This document shows, piece after piece, positions 8,386 through 16,156 of a stretch of DNA of 64,000 nt (position 1 is the first letter of the stretch; each line of letters starts with the position of its first letter). A program made the translations under genes and the position numbers. Under the pieces are notes generated by a model that ran no database searches, was not told where the DNA came from, and saw only the letters and a list, made by a program, of their open reading frames with translations. The DNA lies in contig NZ_JAGPOX010000002.1 of assembly GCF_019038435.1 (NCBI RefSeq), positions 1-64,000 of the forward strand. Reading direction: 5' to 3'. Source of the stretch: Nocardia alni. Lineage in GTDB: Bacteria; Actinomycetota; Actinomycetes; Mycobacteriales; Mycobacteriaceae.

Positions 8386-9285
8386 TCATGCCGGTAGCAT
8401 GGCAATGATCTCCGCCGCTGACGTAGCCAGAGTGGCTGCACCGCAACGGATCAGGTTGTTGGTGCCACGCGACGCGGGAGAGGTAACCGGCCCTGGTATC
8501 GCGAAGACCGGCCGCCCGAGTTCACGCGCGTGACTGGCGGTTCCGAGCGTGCAACCCCGGAATCCGGCCTCGACGAACACGACCGCACTAGACAGAGCCG
8601 CGCTCAACCAGCGCGTGTACCGGAGCCCTTTCTGCGACACGAGTGATTGAGGCGGGAACGCGGTGACCACGCATCCAACCTCCGCGACATCATCGAGCAG
8701 CATCTGATGCTGGAACGGGTGCGGCCGATCCAGCCCGGCAGGCTGCACCACCAGCGGCGCACCGGCACAGTCCAAGACAGCCCGGACAGCGGCGGCCCTA
8801 ATCCCGAAACCGGCGGTGGACACAATCGGATAACCCCGACGCGCCATATCGCCAGCGATCTCGGCCGCGACCTGGTCCCCATACGGAGTACTGGCGGCCG
8901 ATCCCAGCACTGCGATCGCTCCCTGCGCCGCCGCACGGACCGGATGCGTGCCTCGCACCCACAACACCGGTGGCGCACCATGGTCCACCTTCGGGCGCCC
9001 CCGCTGCGATGACAAATGAAGCGGGGACGCCGCGAACGGCCAGTCGTGGTCATCCGGGGTGAGCAGGCGACCGCCGAGCCGGATAAGGAGATCCAGGTCT
9101 CGTTGTGCCGTTTCGAGAGTGGCAGACGCCAAAAGTGCCGCCAACCCCGGTGGGACGTCACCGGAGGCTATCGCCTCCGCCGCATCGACCAGACCTACCT
9201 GGTCGATGAAATGTTGCAAGGATAGGTTCGGGCGATGCGCCGCACGAGCGAGCACTGCCCACGCCAGAATGCGGGCGACACTCAT
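8386..9285 (-). CDS. DprA/Smf-like DNA-processing protein on a mobile element
   Basis: 299 residues, about the usual DprA length. The Rossmann-like DprA core is visible from about residue 108: GAIAVLGSAASTPYGDQVA, GYPIVSTAGFGIRAAAVRAVL, then PAGLDRPHPFQHQMLL, RYTRWLSAALSSAVVFVEAG, GTASHARELGRPVFAIPGP and GTNNLIRCGAATL. DprA loads RecA onto incoming single-stranded DNA in transformation. The G-x-A-x-GID region is altered to GFGIRAA, so nucleic-acid binding may differ from chromosomal DprA. Start ATG 9283-9285 has GGAGGTGA upstream and overlaps the stop of a 21-codon leader ORF. A ComM-like pseudogene lies two genes downstream. Confidence 0.75.
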   Translation of the reverse strand: MSVARILAWAVLARAAHRPNLSLQHFIDQVGLVDAAEAIASGDVPPGLAALLASATLETAQRDLDLLIRLGGRLLTPDDHDWPFAASPLHLSSQRGRPKVDHGAPPVLWVRGTHPVRAAAQGAIAVLGSAASTPYGDQVAAEIAGDMARRGYPIVSTAGFGIRAAAVRAVLDCAGAPLVVQPAGLDRPHPFQHQMLLDDVAEVGCVVTAFPPQSLVSQKGLRYTRWLSAALSSAVVFVEAGFRGCTLGTASHARELGRPVFAIPGPVTSPASRGTNNLIRCGAATLATSAAEIIAMLPA

Positions 9286-9347
9286 CGCCTCACCTCCGCA
9301 GCGAAGGAGTTGAAAGAAGAAATCTGCTGGGAGTAAACAGGATTCAT
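9282..9347 (-). CDS. 21-residue leader ORF coupled to dprA-like gene
   Basis: The short frame MNPVYSQQISSFNSF... starts at ATG 9345-9347 with AAGGA upstream. Its TGA (9282-9284) overlaps the ATG of the DprA-like gene. It may set translation of the next gene by coupling. It could be chance; the ribosome site and exact ATGA overlap are the only evidence. Confidence 0.4.
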   Translation of the reverse strand: MNPVYSQQISSFNSFAAEVRR

Positions 9348-9587
9348 CGGAAACATCCTTTGTGATCGAACACTGCCAGGCTGTGCGTCACGATGGTGAA
9401 CGCGCGCGGCAGGCATATATGGATACGATCGGAATTGGATATTTCGCCAGAGAAATCGCATCGCGACGAGCTGGTGAGAGCGCGGGCACCCGATCTACTG
9501 TGTTGTGGTGTAAGTCAATTCGGAGGCGCGTGCCTTCGAGTCGGGATGGTTCGTCGGAAGATGCTGTTTCACTGCGAAAGTGGCATG

Positions 9588-10664
9588 CTAGTGATCCGAT
9601 CTGCCGGGCAGTGTGACTTCCAGCGCGGTTGCAATTGCCCGTGCATGAGCCACAGAGGAGTTCAGGTTCGAAAACGGCAGGCCTACAGCCACTACGGTCT
9701 CCATCAGCCGGGCCAACGTATACCCGGGATCGGATTCCAGAGCCGCGATGACCGCAGCACGTGCGACAGGAACGCGGCCATGGAAGTAGGCGATGAACGC
9801 CAGAACCGCCGCAGGCCGCGCTCGTTCGGGGGCGGGCAGTGCAGCCGCGAGCCGCGCCCAAAACGCCTGCACCCCAGTGATGTCGGTACTTTCGGCTAAT
9901 CCGAGCATGCAATCACGGACCGTTGGATCGCTCAGTGCCACAGTGATATCGGCCAATTGATTCGCATGCAGAGCCTGCCCGCTGTCGACGTAGGACGCCA
10001 CTGTGGTGATCGCTCGTCGCGCATACGCATCCGGATCCCCGACAGCCATCCCCGCAGTGTGTGCGCGCTCAGCCGCGCGGATCGCCTCGGCCAAGTAGCC
10101 CCGGACGCGCTCGGCCAGGGACCGGTCGGGCGCGAGCATGGTAACCAAATCATCGAGTTCTCGGCTGGTCGGGAACGAGCGTGCCGCGGTGTGCGCCGCG
10201 ACCGGAGAGGTGGCAGGATCGGGCAAGGTGCCGTGTTCGTCGTTGATCAGACTCCACCATGGCGAGCCGGCTGCGAGCGCGGTTGTACAGCACACCTGAT
10301 CGATCCGAATTCCCGTGCTGGTGAATGCCGCGGCCAAGCGCGCGATGAATCCCCGATACTGCCTGCCCCGCTCCGCGGCACTGGCCGAGTCGTCCGGCTG
10401 TGCCTGGGCATCGACAACGAAAACGTTCACCGCGACCGCGTCACTGTCGATGCAGTACTGGACCGCCTCATGGAGCGCGTCCCCCTCGGGCTCCAAGCAT
10501 CCGGCCAAATCCCGCGACAGGACCGCCCCCACAACCTGCGCTGACGAGCGACGGTGACTGGTCACCACCGTGACCGAATCCTGCGGATAGAACCCCAACA
10601 TCGCCGGCACCGCCGCGAACAGATCCGACAGCGAACCGACAGTAATCTTCGGAACCGAACCCAT
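9588..10664 (-). CDS. DUF4192 protein
   Basis: 358 residues from ATG 10662-10664, with AAGGAG upstream. The opening LFAAVPAMLGFYPQDSVTVV matches the conserved start of DUF4192 proteins of actinobacteria. The C-terminal helical repeat region (AVLAFIAYFHGRVPVARAAV, then ALESDPGYTLARLMETVVAVG) also fits. The biochemical role is unknown; copies are common on actinobacterial mobile elements and chromosomes. The 300 bases between this gene and the DprA-like gene hold only the leader ORF. Confidence 0.75.
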   Translation of the reverse strand: MGSVPKITVGSLSDLFAAVPAMLGFYPQDSVTVVTSHRRSSAQVVGAVLSRDLAGCLEPEGDALHEAVQYCIDSDAVAVNVFVVDAQAQPDDSASAAERGRQYRGFIARLAAAFTSTGIRIDQVCCTTALAAGSPWWSLINDEHGTLPDPATSPVAAHTAARSFPTSRELDDLVTMLAPDRSLAERVRGYLAEAIRAAERAHTAGMAVGDPDAYARRAITTVASYVDSGQALHANQLADITVALSDPTVRDCMLGLAESTDITGVQAFWARLAAALPAPERARPAAVLAFIAYFHGRVPVARAAVIAALESDPGYTLARLMETVVAVGLPFSNLNSSVAHARAIATALEVTLPGRSDH

Positions 10665-10783
10665 AACGAACTCCTTCCACGTGACCAGGTATCGGCTGAC
10701 CCGCGAAAGAACCTGCTGCCCAACCAGAATCGGGCGGTGGCTACGGATCAGACCCACCCCCGAACCACGCAGCTGCGCTGGCC

Positions 10784-10900
10784 CGGGGCGGTGGGCGCAC
10801 TCGACTCACACCGGCGGCGCGCCCGCGTGGTGACGCCGCAACGCTTTACCGCGGCGTCACCACGCCGCCGCCGGTGTAGAGTGCGCCGCCCACCGCCCCG
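10784..10900. repeat. Long nested hairpin, copy B
   Basis: Same architecture as copy A at 6634. Outer stem of 14 bp (10784-10797 with 10887-10900), middle stem of 12 bp (10808-10819 with 10866-10877) and a perfect 13-bp inner stem (10827-10839 with 10851-10863). The loop contains ACGCTTT as in copy A. It lies upstream of the DUF4192 gene, in the gene-free stretch 10665-11296, where I see no other supported feature. Confidence 0.7.
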
Positions 10901-11296
10901 AGCCAGCGAAGAATAGGTCGCGAGTTGGTGTTTCGAGGTATGAGGGTCGGTGCCGTGTCTGTATGACCGGATAGTCTGGCGAAATCGCGAATTTTACGGT
11001 GTATCTCGACAACAGCGGTGTACCGCAGGGACTGGCCCGCAAGGAGCAGCGCCAGCAACTCCATCTCCGCTACCGGTGTAGTCGGAGTAGAAGTCGCCGA
11101 AGGTAAGAACCAGAAATTGGGGGAAGCGCTCGCCATCGTCTCGAGTCAGCAGTGACCATGGGCGACCTCCGCGGCGTGATTGGGAAAGAATCGGTGGATT
11201 CTTGTCTGCCCCTACTGAGGGTCGTGCCGAATGACACGACCCCTCGTGAATCTGTGCCATCAGCGAGGTGGGTGGACCTGCTGAATAGCATCGGCG

Positions 11297-12205
11297 CTAT
11301 CGCGCGCGCTGCGGGCTTTCCGGTGTATCACCTGGCCGAGGGGATTGGTTTCGTGGATCTTCTGCTGGATTCAACACCCAGATGCCGTGACCACGAGTGA
11401 CGGACCGCGCTCGGATGTCCGCCGAATCGCGGCCCCAGCGTGTGTCATCCGACCAGATGAGGTTCCGAATGGATTCGAGGGCGCTGAATTCGGCGTGGTC
11501 GAGGTTCGCACTGGCCAGCGTTGCACCAGTGAGGTCAGCGCCCACCAGGTTCGCACCGCGCAGATCCGCGTCCATGAGTCGCGTGCCGATCAGGAATGCG
11601 TCGGTGAGTTGTGCGCCGCGCAAGTCTGTACCGCTGAGGTTAGCGCCGCGCAGGTAGGCGCTAACGAGACGCGCGTCGACCAGGCCCGCCCCATGCAGGT
11701 TTGCGTCGCTGAGGTTTGCGTCGCTGAGGTTCGCCTCATGCAGGTCAGCGCGGTTGAGATTTGCGCCGCGCATGTTCGCGCCGCGCATGTTCGCGCGGTT
11801 GAGCACTGCGTCGCTGAGGGCCGCGCCGCGGAGGTCTGCGATAGCGAGGTCTGCGTCGCTAAGGTCTGCGTCAGTCAGGTTTGTGTCGCTGAGCCGCGCG
11901 CCGTGCAGGTTCGCGCCGTGCAGGTTCGCGCCTTGGAGATTCTCACCGCGCAGGTAGGCCATCGCCCTGATGCGGCCTCGAGAGACGCGCCGGCGGCGGC
12001 GGGGTGCCAGGTGGCCAGATTCGCGAGCCCAGTCGGTGTGCGGCTGGTACGCCCGCCAGGAATCGGCTAGCAGCGACAATAACCGCCGCCCGAATGGATC
12101 ATCGGGATCCGTAACCCGGGTTGGGGGCCCTGGCTGGTATGTGGGCCAGCGGTCAGCTAGCAGCGACAACAACCGTCGTCCGAAACCTTGCTCAGTGGCG
12201 TCCAT
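11297..12205 (-). CDS. Pentapeptide-repeat protein
   Basis: 302 residues. Residues about 84-250 are pentapeptide repeats of the A(D/N)Lxx type (GANLHGANLHGARLSDTNL and so on), which fold as a right-handed quadrilateral beta helix. Some family members mimic DNA and bind gyrase; most have no known role. The N-terminus contains a tandem duplication: FGRRLLSLLAD-x-W-x-x-YQP occurs twice, about 35 residues apart. No signal peptide. Start ATG 12203-12205 has only a weak ribosome site, but it overlaps the end of the upstream gene by 14 bases, suggesting coupling. Confidence 0.8.
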   Translation of the reverse strand: MDATEQGFGRRLLSLLADRWPTYQPGPPTRVTDPDDPFGRRLLSLLADSWRAYQPHTDWARESGHLAPRRRRRVSRGRIRAMAYLRGENLQGANLHGANLHGARLSDTNLTDADLSDADLAIADLRGAALSDAVLNRANMRGANMRGANLNRADLHEANLSDANLSDANLHGAGLVDARLVSAYLRGANLSGTDLRGAQLTDAFLIGTRLMDADLRGANLVGADLTGATLASANLDHAEFSALESIRNLIWSDDTRWGRDSADIRARSVTRGHGIWVLNPAEDPRNQSPRPGDTPESPQRAR

Positions 12206-12536
12206 TGTCACCGCTCTGATCGCGGTCGTCGTTTGCACTCGTACCCGGCAGGCGGGACTCTGCATAAGCGGCAAGCTTTTTCACCACGATAGGCGCTGCC
12301 GCACCGGTGCCGAACGCGATCACGGGAGTGACAACGAGGTGGCTGGTGGCCAGCGCCGAGGCGGCTAGGCCAGCGATGCCGCAGTGAACGAGCAGCCACG
12401 TCGCGTACACGCCACCGCCGGGGCCACGGTTGTCTTTGCGCCACGGCCAGCCTTTCACCCGTTTGCTGACCTCCAGGAACACCACACCGCAATTGGCTGC
12501 TGCGCCACCGATCCCCCATAAGGCGTACTGCCACAT
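12192..12536 (-). CDS. Small integral membrane protein of actinobacteria
   Basis: 114 residues from ATG 12534-12536. Hydrophobic segments are at about residues 1-20 (YALWGIGGAAANCGVVFLEV), 44-60 (TWLLVHCGIAGLAASAL) and 63-80 (VVTPVIAFGTGAAAPIVV), separated by the charged SKRVKGWPWRKDNRGPGGGVY loop; the C-terminal tail is charged. I recall similar short proteins in many actinomycetes, function unknown. It overlaps the pentapeptide-repeat gene, so the two are probably one operon. Confidence 0.6.
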   Translation of the reverse strand: MWQYALWGIGGAAANCGVVFLEVSKRVKGWPWRKDNRGPGGGVYATWLLVHCGIAGLAASALATSHLVVTPVIAFGTGAAAPIVVKKLAAYAESRLPGTSANDDRDQSGDNGRH

Positions 12537-12783
12537 GCGCACAACGTAGTCACAGCAGGGATCTTCGGCGTGCAATTGGAGGATGAACGTTGGGGGACAG
12601 GATGATTCGATGGCAATGAGCGTGGGTGCAAAGGCTTGTGTTGACGTCAGGCGAGGTCGATTGGACCGGGTGTCCGACAGATAGGTGGATGATCAGGTCT
12701 CGTTTCGAGAGGTAGATGGGTGCGCCGTCGGCACTGTTCTCCTCGTCGCGGTTCTCGAAGGACACCGCGGACTGGACGCGTGA

Positions 12784-13005
12784 CGAAGCGGCCAAAAGAA
12801 ATGGCTCTCGGGCTTCGGCTCCTCGATCAACGGTGTGGTGTCGGAGAACGATGATATGGGCCTCGGTGCTCTGCAGGCGTTGAAGGAGGTCCACCGCACC
12901 GGTGTTCCGATTGTGGGAATCGACGGGATCGAGGACGGCCTTGAACGCGGTGAGAACGTGGATTTAGGAATTGAGTCAGCTACCCATGTGGAACAACTTG
13001 GATAG
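12784..13005 (+). pseudogene. Fragment of a sugar ABC-transporter substrate-binding protein (RbsB-like)
   Basis: A reading frame without a proper start or signal peptide. It contains [19 protein letters not shown] followed by [16 protein letters not shown], the pattern near the C-terminus of periplasmic ribose-type binding proteins (NDxMALGAL, then VVGFDG). Similarity fades after about 12958. Only about 50 recognisable residues of a normal 320 remain. It is a gene relic beside the integrase. The rest of 12537-13130 shows nothing else. Confidence 0.5.
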
Positions 13006-13130
13006 GCCGGGATACGACGAGATGGGATGAGCTGATTTTTCGGTGGATAGGGGAACATAAATATCCCCCTTCGGGTCAATGGATCTCTAATCGCGATTTT
13101 CAAACTGCCATCAATGTACCGGCATCACGA

Positions 13131-14393
13131 TCACTTCCGCCGACCTTTCGTTGGTTGACGAGGTTTTGGGGTCGTTTCCTGGGCTAGTTTCGAGATATTC
13201 TCGGCAAGGGTCTGTGCCCGTCCTGCGGCGATCTTCTGATATCGCATGGCGGCTTGTGGTGTCTTGTGTCGCAGTCGTTCCATGACCTCGGGGAGGGTGC
13301 CGCCTGCTTGGGCGGCGACAGTGCCGCCGGTATGGCGTTGTTCGCCCGGGCGGAAGTCGGGGCGGCCAATCTTGGCGCACGCTTTATCAAAGATCTTGCG
13401 GTAGATCCATTCCCGCATAGTTTTTCCTGTGTCGGGATCTGGAAACAGCAATGATTCTGGCTTTGGCCCGACATGTTTTTCGAGGTGCGTGCGTAGAGTT
13501 GAGCGGATGTGATCCGGGATCACTACCTCGCCGGATGACCCTGCTTTCGGTCGGTCGATCAGGATTTCGCCATCGCGGTAGGTCGCGGCAAAGGCCACGG
13601 ACAGTATTGAACACTCTGCGTTCAGATTTCGCCGGCGGAGTTCGAAGGTTTCGGACGGGCGCAATGCGCACCATGCCGCGATCAATACGGATGCCGAGAG
13701 ATCGGCGGGCATTGCGGCGGCCAGGGCTTGGATTTCGGCTGGTGTCAGGACGGTGGCGTCGTGGGCGGGTTGTACTGCGGTTGCGCCCTTGATCCGGCAC
13801 GGGTTCTTGTCGATGAGGCCGTCGTCGACTGCGACATTCAGCACCATTCGCAGGACCTCGTATGCCCGCGCTCGAGCAGTTGGAACGTCAGCGGTGGGCG
13901 CCGTCTTCGGCGGTTTGTCCGGGCGGACTCTCTTTGCTGGTGGACGTGCACGAGACACCCGGCTGTACCAGTCGCGGACCGATTCGAGCGTGATGTCGGT
14001 CAGCGGGGTTGTCTCGAATGTTGGATTGATGTGCTCGCGGAGGAGGTACTTGTAGGAGTCGATTGTTCGACGTGAGAGGGGGCGGCCGCGTCTGGATACC
14101 CGGGTGGCGATGACCCGCTTGGCGTACTGGCCGAAGAGCGTGACAGGGGCTTCCTGTTCGGCTTCGATGTTACGTGTGGCTGGAGGAGTCCATATTCCGA
14201 GATCGATGAGATCGCGTTCTTTGGAGATCCATCCTTCAGCCCGTCCCTTGGTGTCGAAGGTGTGAGGTGCGTTGTGGAGTTGCAGGTCGGGCCCGATATA
14301 CCCGGCCTGCATACGTCCTGATGGAAGCTTTCGGATCCGGCCGAACGAGCGGCGGTCAGCCCGCGGTTTGGCCTTCTTCGGCGACGGTGGCAC
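13131..14393 (-). CDS. Tyrosine recombinase (integrase)
   Basis: 420 residues. The N-terminal region is an AP2-like/arm-binding part, and a SAM-like core-binding domain follows (about 90-190, SRRTIDSYKYLLREHINPTF). The catalytic domain has Arg in CALRPSETFEL, Lys in DRPKAGSSG, the GEQRHTGG box in place of the usual HxLRH, His in RLRHKTPQAAM, and the nucleophile Tyr in MRYQKI. GTG at 14391-14393 is chosen as start because AGAAGGAGGG lies just upstream. It sits beside a tRNA 3' fragment, so it probably integrates the element into that tRNA gene. The gene reads away from the attachment site. Confidence 0.85.
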   Translation of the reverse strand: MPPSPKKAKPRADRRSFGRIRKLPSGRMQAGYIGPDLQLHNAPHTFDTKGRAEGWISKERDLIDLGIWTPPATRNIEAEQEAPVTLFGQYAKRVIATRVSRRGRPLSRRTIDSYKYLLREHINPTFETTPLTDITLESVRDWYSRVSRARPPAKRVRPDKPPKTAPTADVPTARARAYEVLRMVLNVAVDDGLIDKNPCRIKGATAVQPAHDATVLTPAEIQALAAAMPADLSASVLIAAWCALRPSETFELRRRNLNAECSILSVAFAATYRDGEILIDRPKAGSSGEVVIPDHIRSTLRTHLEKHVGPKPESLLFPDPDTGKTMREWIYRKIFDKACAKIGRPDFRPGEQRHTGGTVAAQAGGTLPEVMERLRHKTPQAAMRYQKIAAGRAQTLAENISKLAQETTPKPRQPTKGRRK

Positions 14394-14528
14394 TCGCCCT
14401 CCTTCTGGGATCTGTGTGCAATATACGTGCAATAGAGCAGCCTATACATGCACAAACTTGCGGCGTTTTGCTGAGGCGCCACTCTCATATAATACCAGGT
14501 AGAAGCCAATTTTGGCCGGTCACTTACT

Positions 14529-14576
14529 GAGTCAAAGGTATCAAGGTCGCTGGTTCGAAACCAGCTAGGACCACCA
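14529..14576 (+). other. attR: 3' portion of a tRNA gene
   Basis: A T-arm (stem 49-53/61-65 of the 14500 block, loop TTCGAAA), a seven-base acceptor strand, discriminator A and encoded CCA (14574-14576) form the 3' end of a tRNA. The required complementary 5' acceptor strand (GGTCCTA) is absent from the expected place about 75 bases upstream, so no complete tRNA is present. This is the usual product of integration at a tRNA 3' end. The isoacceptor cannot be named. The following stretch to 14755 holds no gene. Confidence 0.75.
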
Positions 14577-14755
14577 TAAGCTGCTTATTCGAAACTGCGT
14601 CTGCTCGCCTGCTTTTCATCTTGTCAAGGCTCTTTGACCGGGGACGGGCTTCTGGCACCTCGATGAAGTCGTCACCGTGGAAGCGGTGCATGATCGCAGC
14701 CGTTTTGGTGGATAAGTCCTAGTCCAGCTAGTGCAGCGTCTCGTTGATTCTGTTC

Positions 14756-15934
14756 TCACGGGAGAATCTGGTTGAGAACGGCGGAGATGGCTGTCCGGTA
14801 GCCGGGTGATTGCCGTAGATGGGCGACGCGGGCGGTTGTGTTGACGATGGTGATGGCTGACTGCACGCGAATGCTTGCCGGAGTTCCCTGAATTCGAGGT
14901 GTTGCTTGTGAGAGTAGATGTGTCCACTCGGATAGGTAGTCCCGTTGAGTGGCAACGGCCTCTTCGAGTGCCGAAGGTGTCAGGTGTTGCGAGTCGCTGA
15001 TCAGCAAGGTGACGAGATGGTAATGGGCAGAGGCGAAGTCGATGTAGGAGCGACCGAGTTTGTGCAGTGCTTCGGATGGTGTGGCGCTGTCGGTGAGTGC
15101 CGCGTCGAGCCCGAGCATGAGGTGGGCGCCCCCGCGACGGATGGCGGTCTCGAGTAGTTCGTTCTTGCTGGCGACGTGGTTGTAGACGCTGGGGCCGGTG
15201 ATCCCGACCGTTTTGCCGATGTCGTCGATGCTGACCGAGCCGTATCCGCGTTCGGCGAAGAGCGCGGTCGCCGTGGTGATCAGAGCTTCTTTACGCGATA
15301 GGGGCCGAAGCCGGCTGCGATCGGGGCGGGTCGCGGGGTCGAGTTCGAACGGTGGCACCTCGGCCACGCGCAGTGCGGTATCGGCGAGGAGAGACGAGAA
15401 CTCTTCGCCGGGCAACTCCTTGCGGTGAAAGGATGCGCTGAGGAAGACTGCCAGTGTTGCCCAGGCGAGCAGCTCGCACGCTCGCGACGACAGGTCGCTG
15501 CGGGCCGGTTGCAAGGATCGTGTGATCGCTTGGACGATGGCGTCGACCTGGGTCTGGAACGCCTTGCGGTGGCCGGGTGTCATGTGTCGGGCTTCGCGAT
15601 GCCAGAGCACCCCGTCTCGTCGATGACTCAGTGCGTATCGGCTCAGGTCGGCGACGATTGTGGCCAAAGGCGCATAGTGATGACGATGGAGTTGATCGGC
15701 GAGCGGCTGGATGCGTTCCAGAATAACGTTCCCGAGCAGGTCCTGTTTGTTCGGGAAGTGACGGTAGAGCGCGGACCGCCCGACACCGACAGCATCGGCT
15801 AGTTCGGCGATATTGACGCCCTCGTATCCGCGTTCGTAGAACAGGTCGGCCGCCGCGGCGACGATCAGCGCGCGCCGGTTGCGCGGTCGCGTACCTCTCG
15901 GAGTCTTCGCTGACGTGCCCATCGCATCGACCAC
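14756..15934 (-). CDS. TetR-family regulator with two tandem TetR domains
   Basis: About 392 residues, twice the normal TetR length. The first DNA-binding domain is near the N-terminus (RRALIVAAAADLFYERGYEG, then VGRSALYRHFPNKQDLL). The second starts near residue 215 (KEALITTATALFAERGYGSV, then ITGPSVYNHVASKNELL); each has its own helical ligand domain. The GTG at 15932-15934 is preferred because GGAGGAGG lies upstream; ATG 15922 and 15970 are alternatives. It is divergent from the thiolase/ligase operon and likely represses it. Fused double TetR proteins occur in lipid and steroid catabolism clusters of actinomycetes. Confidence 0.8.
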   Translation of the reverse strand: MVDAMGTSAKTPRGTRPRNRRALIVAAAADLFYERGYEGVNIAELADAVGVGRSALYRHFPNKQDLLGNVILERIQPLADQLHRHHYAPLATIVADLSRYALSHRRDGVLWHREARHMTPGHRKAFQTQVDAIVQAITRSLQPARSDLSSRACELLAWATLAVFLSASFHRKELPGEEFSSLLADTALRVAEVPPFELDPATRPDRSRLRPLSRKEALITTATALFAERGYGSVSIDDIGKTVGITGPSVYNHVASKNELLETAIRRGGAHLMLGLDAALTDSATPSEALHKLGRSYIDFASAHYHLVTLLISDSQHLTPSALEEAVATQRDYLSEWTHLLSQATPRIQGTPASIRVQSAITIVNTTARVAHLRQSPGYRTAISAVLNQILP

Positions 15935-16067
15935 AGCTGCCTCCTCCGACTCCTGGTCGCACAGATCCATGGCCTTGGGCCACGTCCGCGCCTGTGCACC
16001 CTACCGTGACTCGACGAGTAGGCCGCTCATACCGCCGAACAGTAAGTGACGAACGGGTAGTACCTGT

Positions 16068-16082
16068 TCTCTGTACGAGAGA
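16068..16082. promoter_or_regulatory. Candidate operator for the double TetR regulator
   Basis: Inverted repeat TCTCT-GTACG-AGAGA in the divergent intergenic region, flanked by direct repeats TACCTG at 16061-16066 and 16083-16088. Position between the regulator and its likely target operon suggests an operator; no binding data. Confidence 0.4.
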
Positions 16083-16156
16083 TACCTGCCTTGGTGCTTG
16101 TATCTCATGTGACGCGGCGGTAGTCTCTGTGAATCGTATCACTCGGAAAGGGAGTT

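Larger units (their letters stand above)
38..14576. mobile_element. Right part of an integrated actinobacterial element
   Basis: The span carries a primase, ParB-like protein, DUF4254, DUF932, orphan methylase, DprA-like protein, DUF4192 and a tyrosine integrase, and ends at a tRNA 3' fragment. Orientation of that fragment places the element to its left, so the intact tRNA and the other end lie beyond the contig edge. No conjugation (TraB/FtsK-like) gene is seen in this part. Confidence 0.7.

Noticed and set aside
10846..11136. Minus-strand 96-residue frame starting MASASPNFWF
   Set aside because: No ribosome site, overlaps hairpin B, and shows no family pattern; possible but not supported.
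11152..11400. Plus-strand 82-residue frame
   Set aside because: No ribosome site and partly antisense to the pentapeptide-repeat gene.
11400..12070. Regular repeats in 11.4-12.0 kb that could suggest a CRISPR array or satellite
   Set aside because: The periodicity is 15 bases and translates to pentapeptide repeats on the minus strand; no constant repeat/spacer structure.
14500..14576. Complete tRNA gene
   Set aside because: The 5' acceptor strand, D-arm and a clear anticodon arm are absent; only the 3' part is present.
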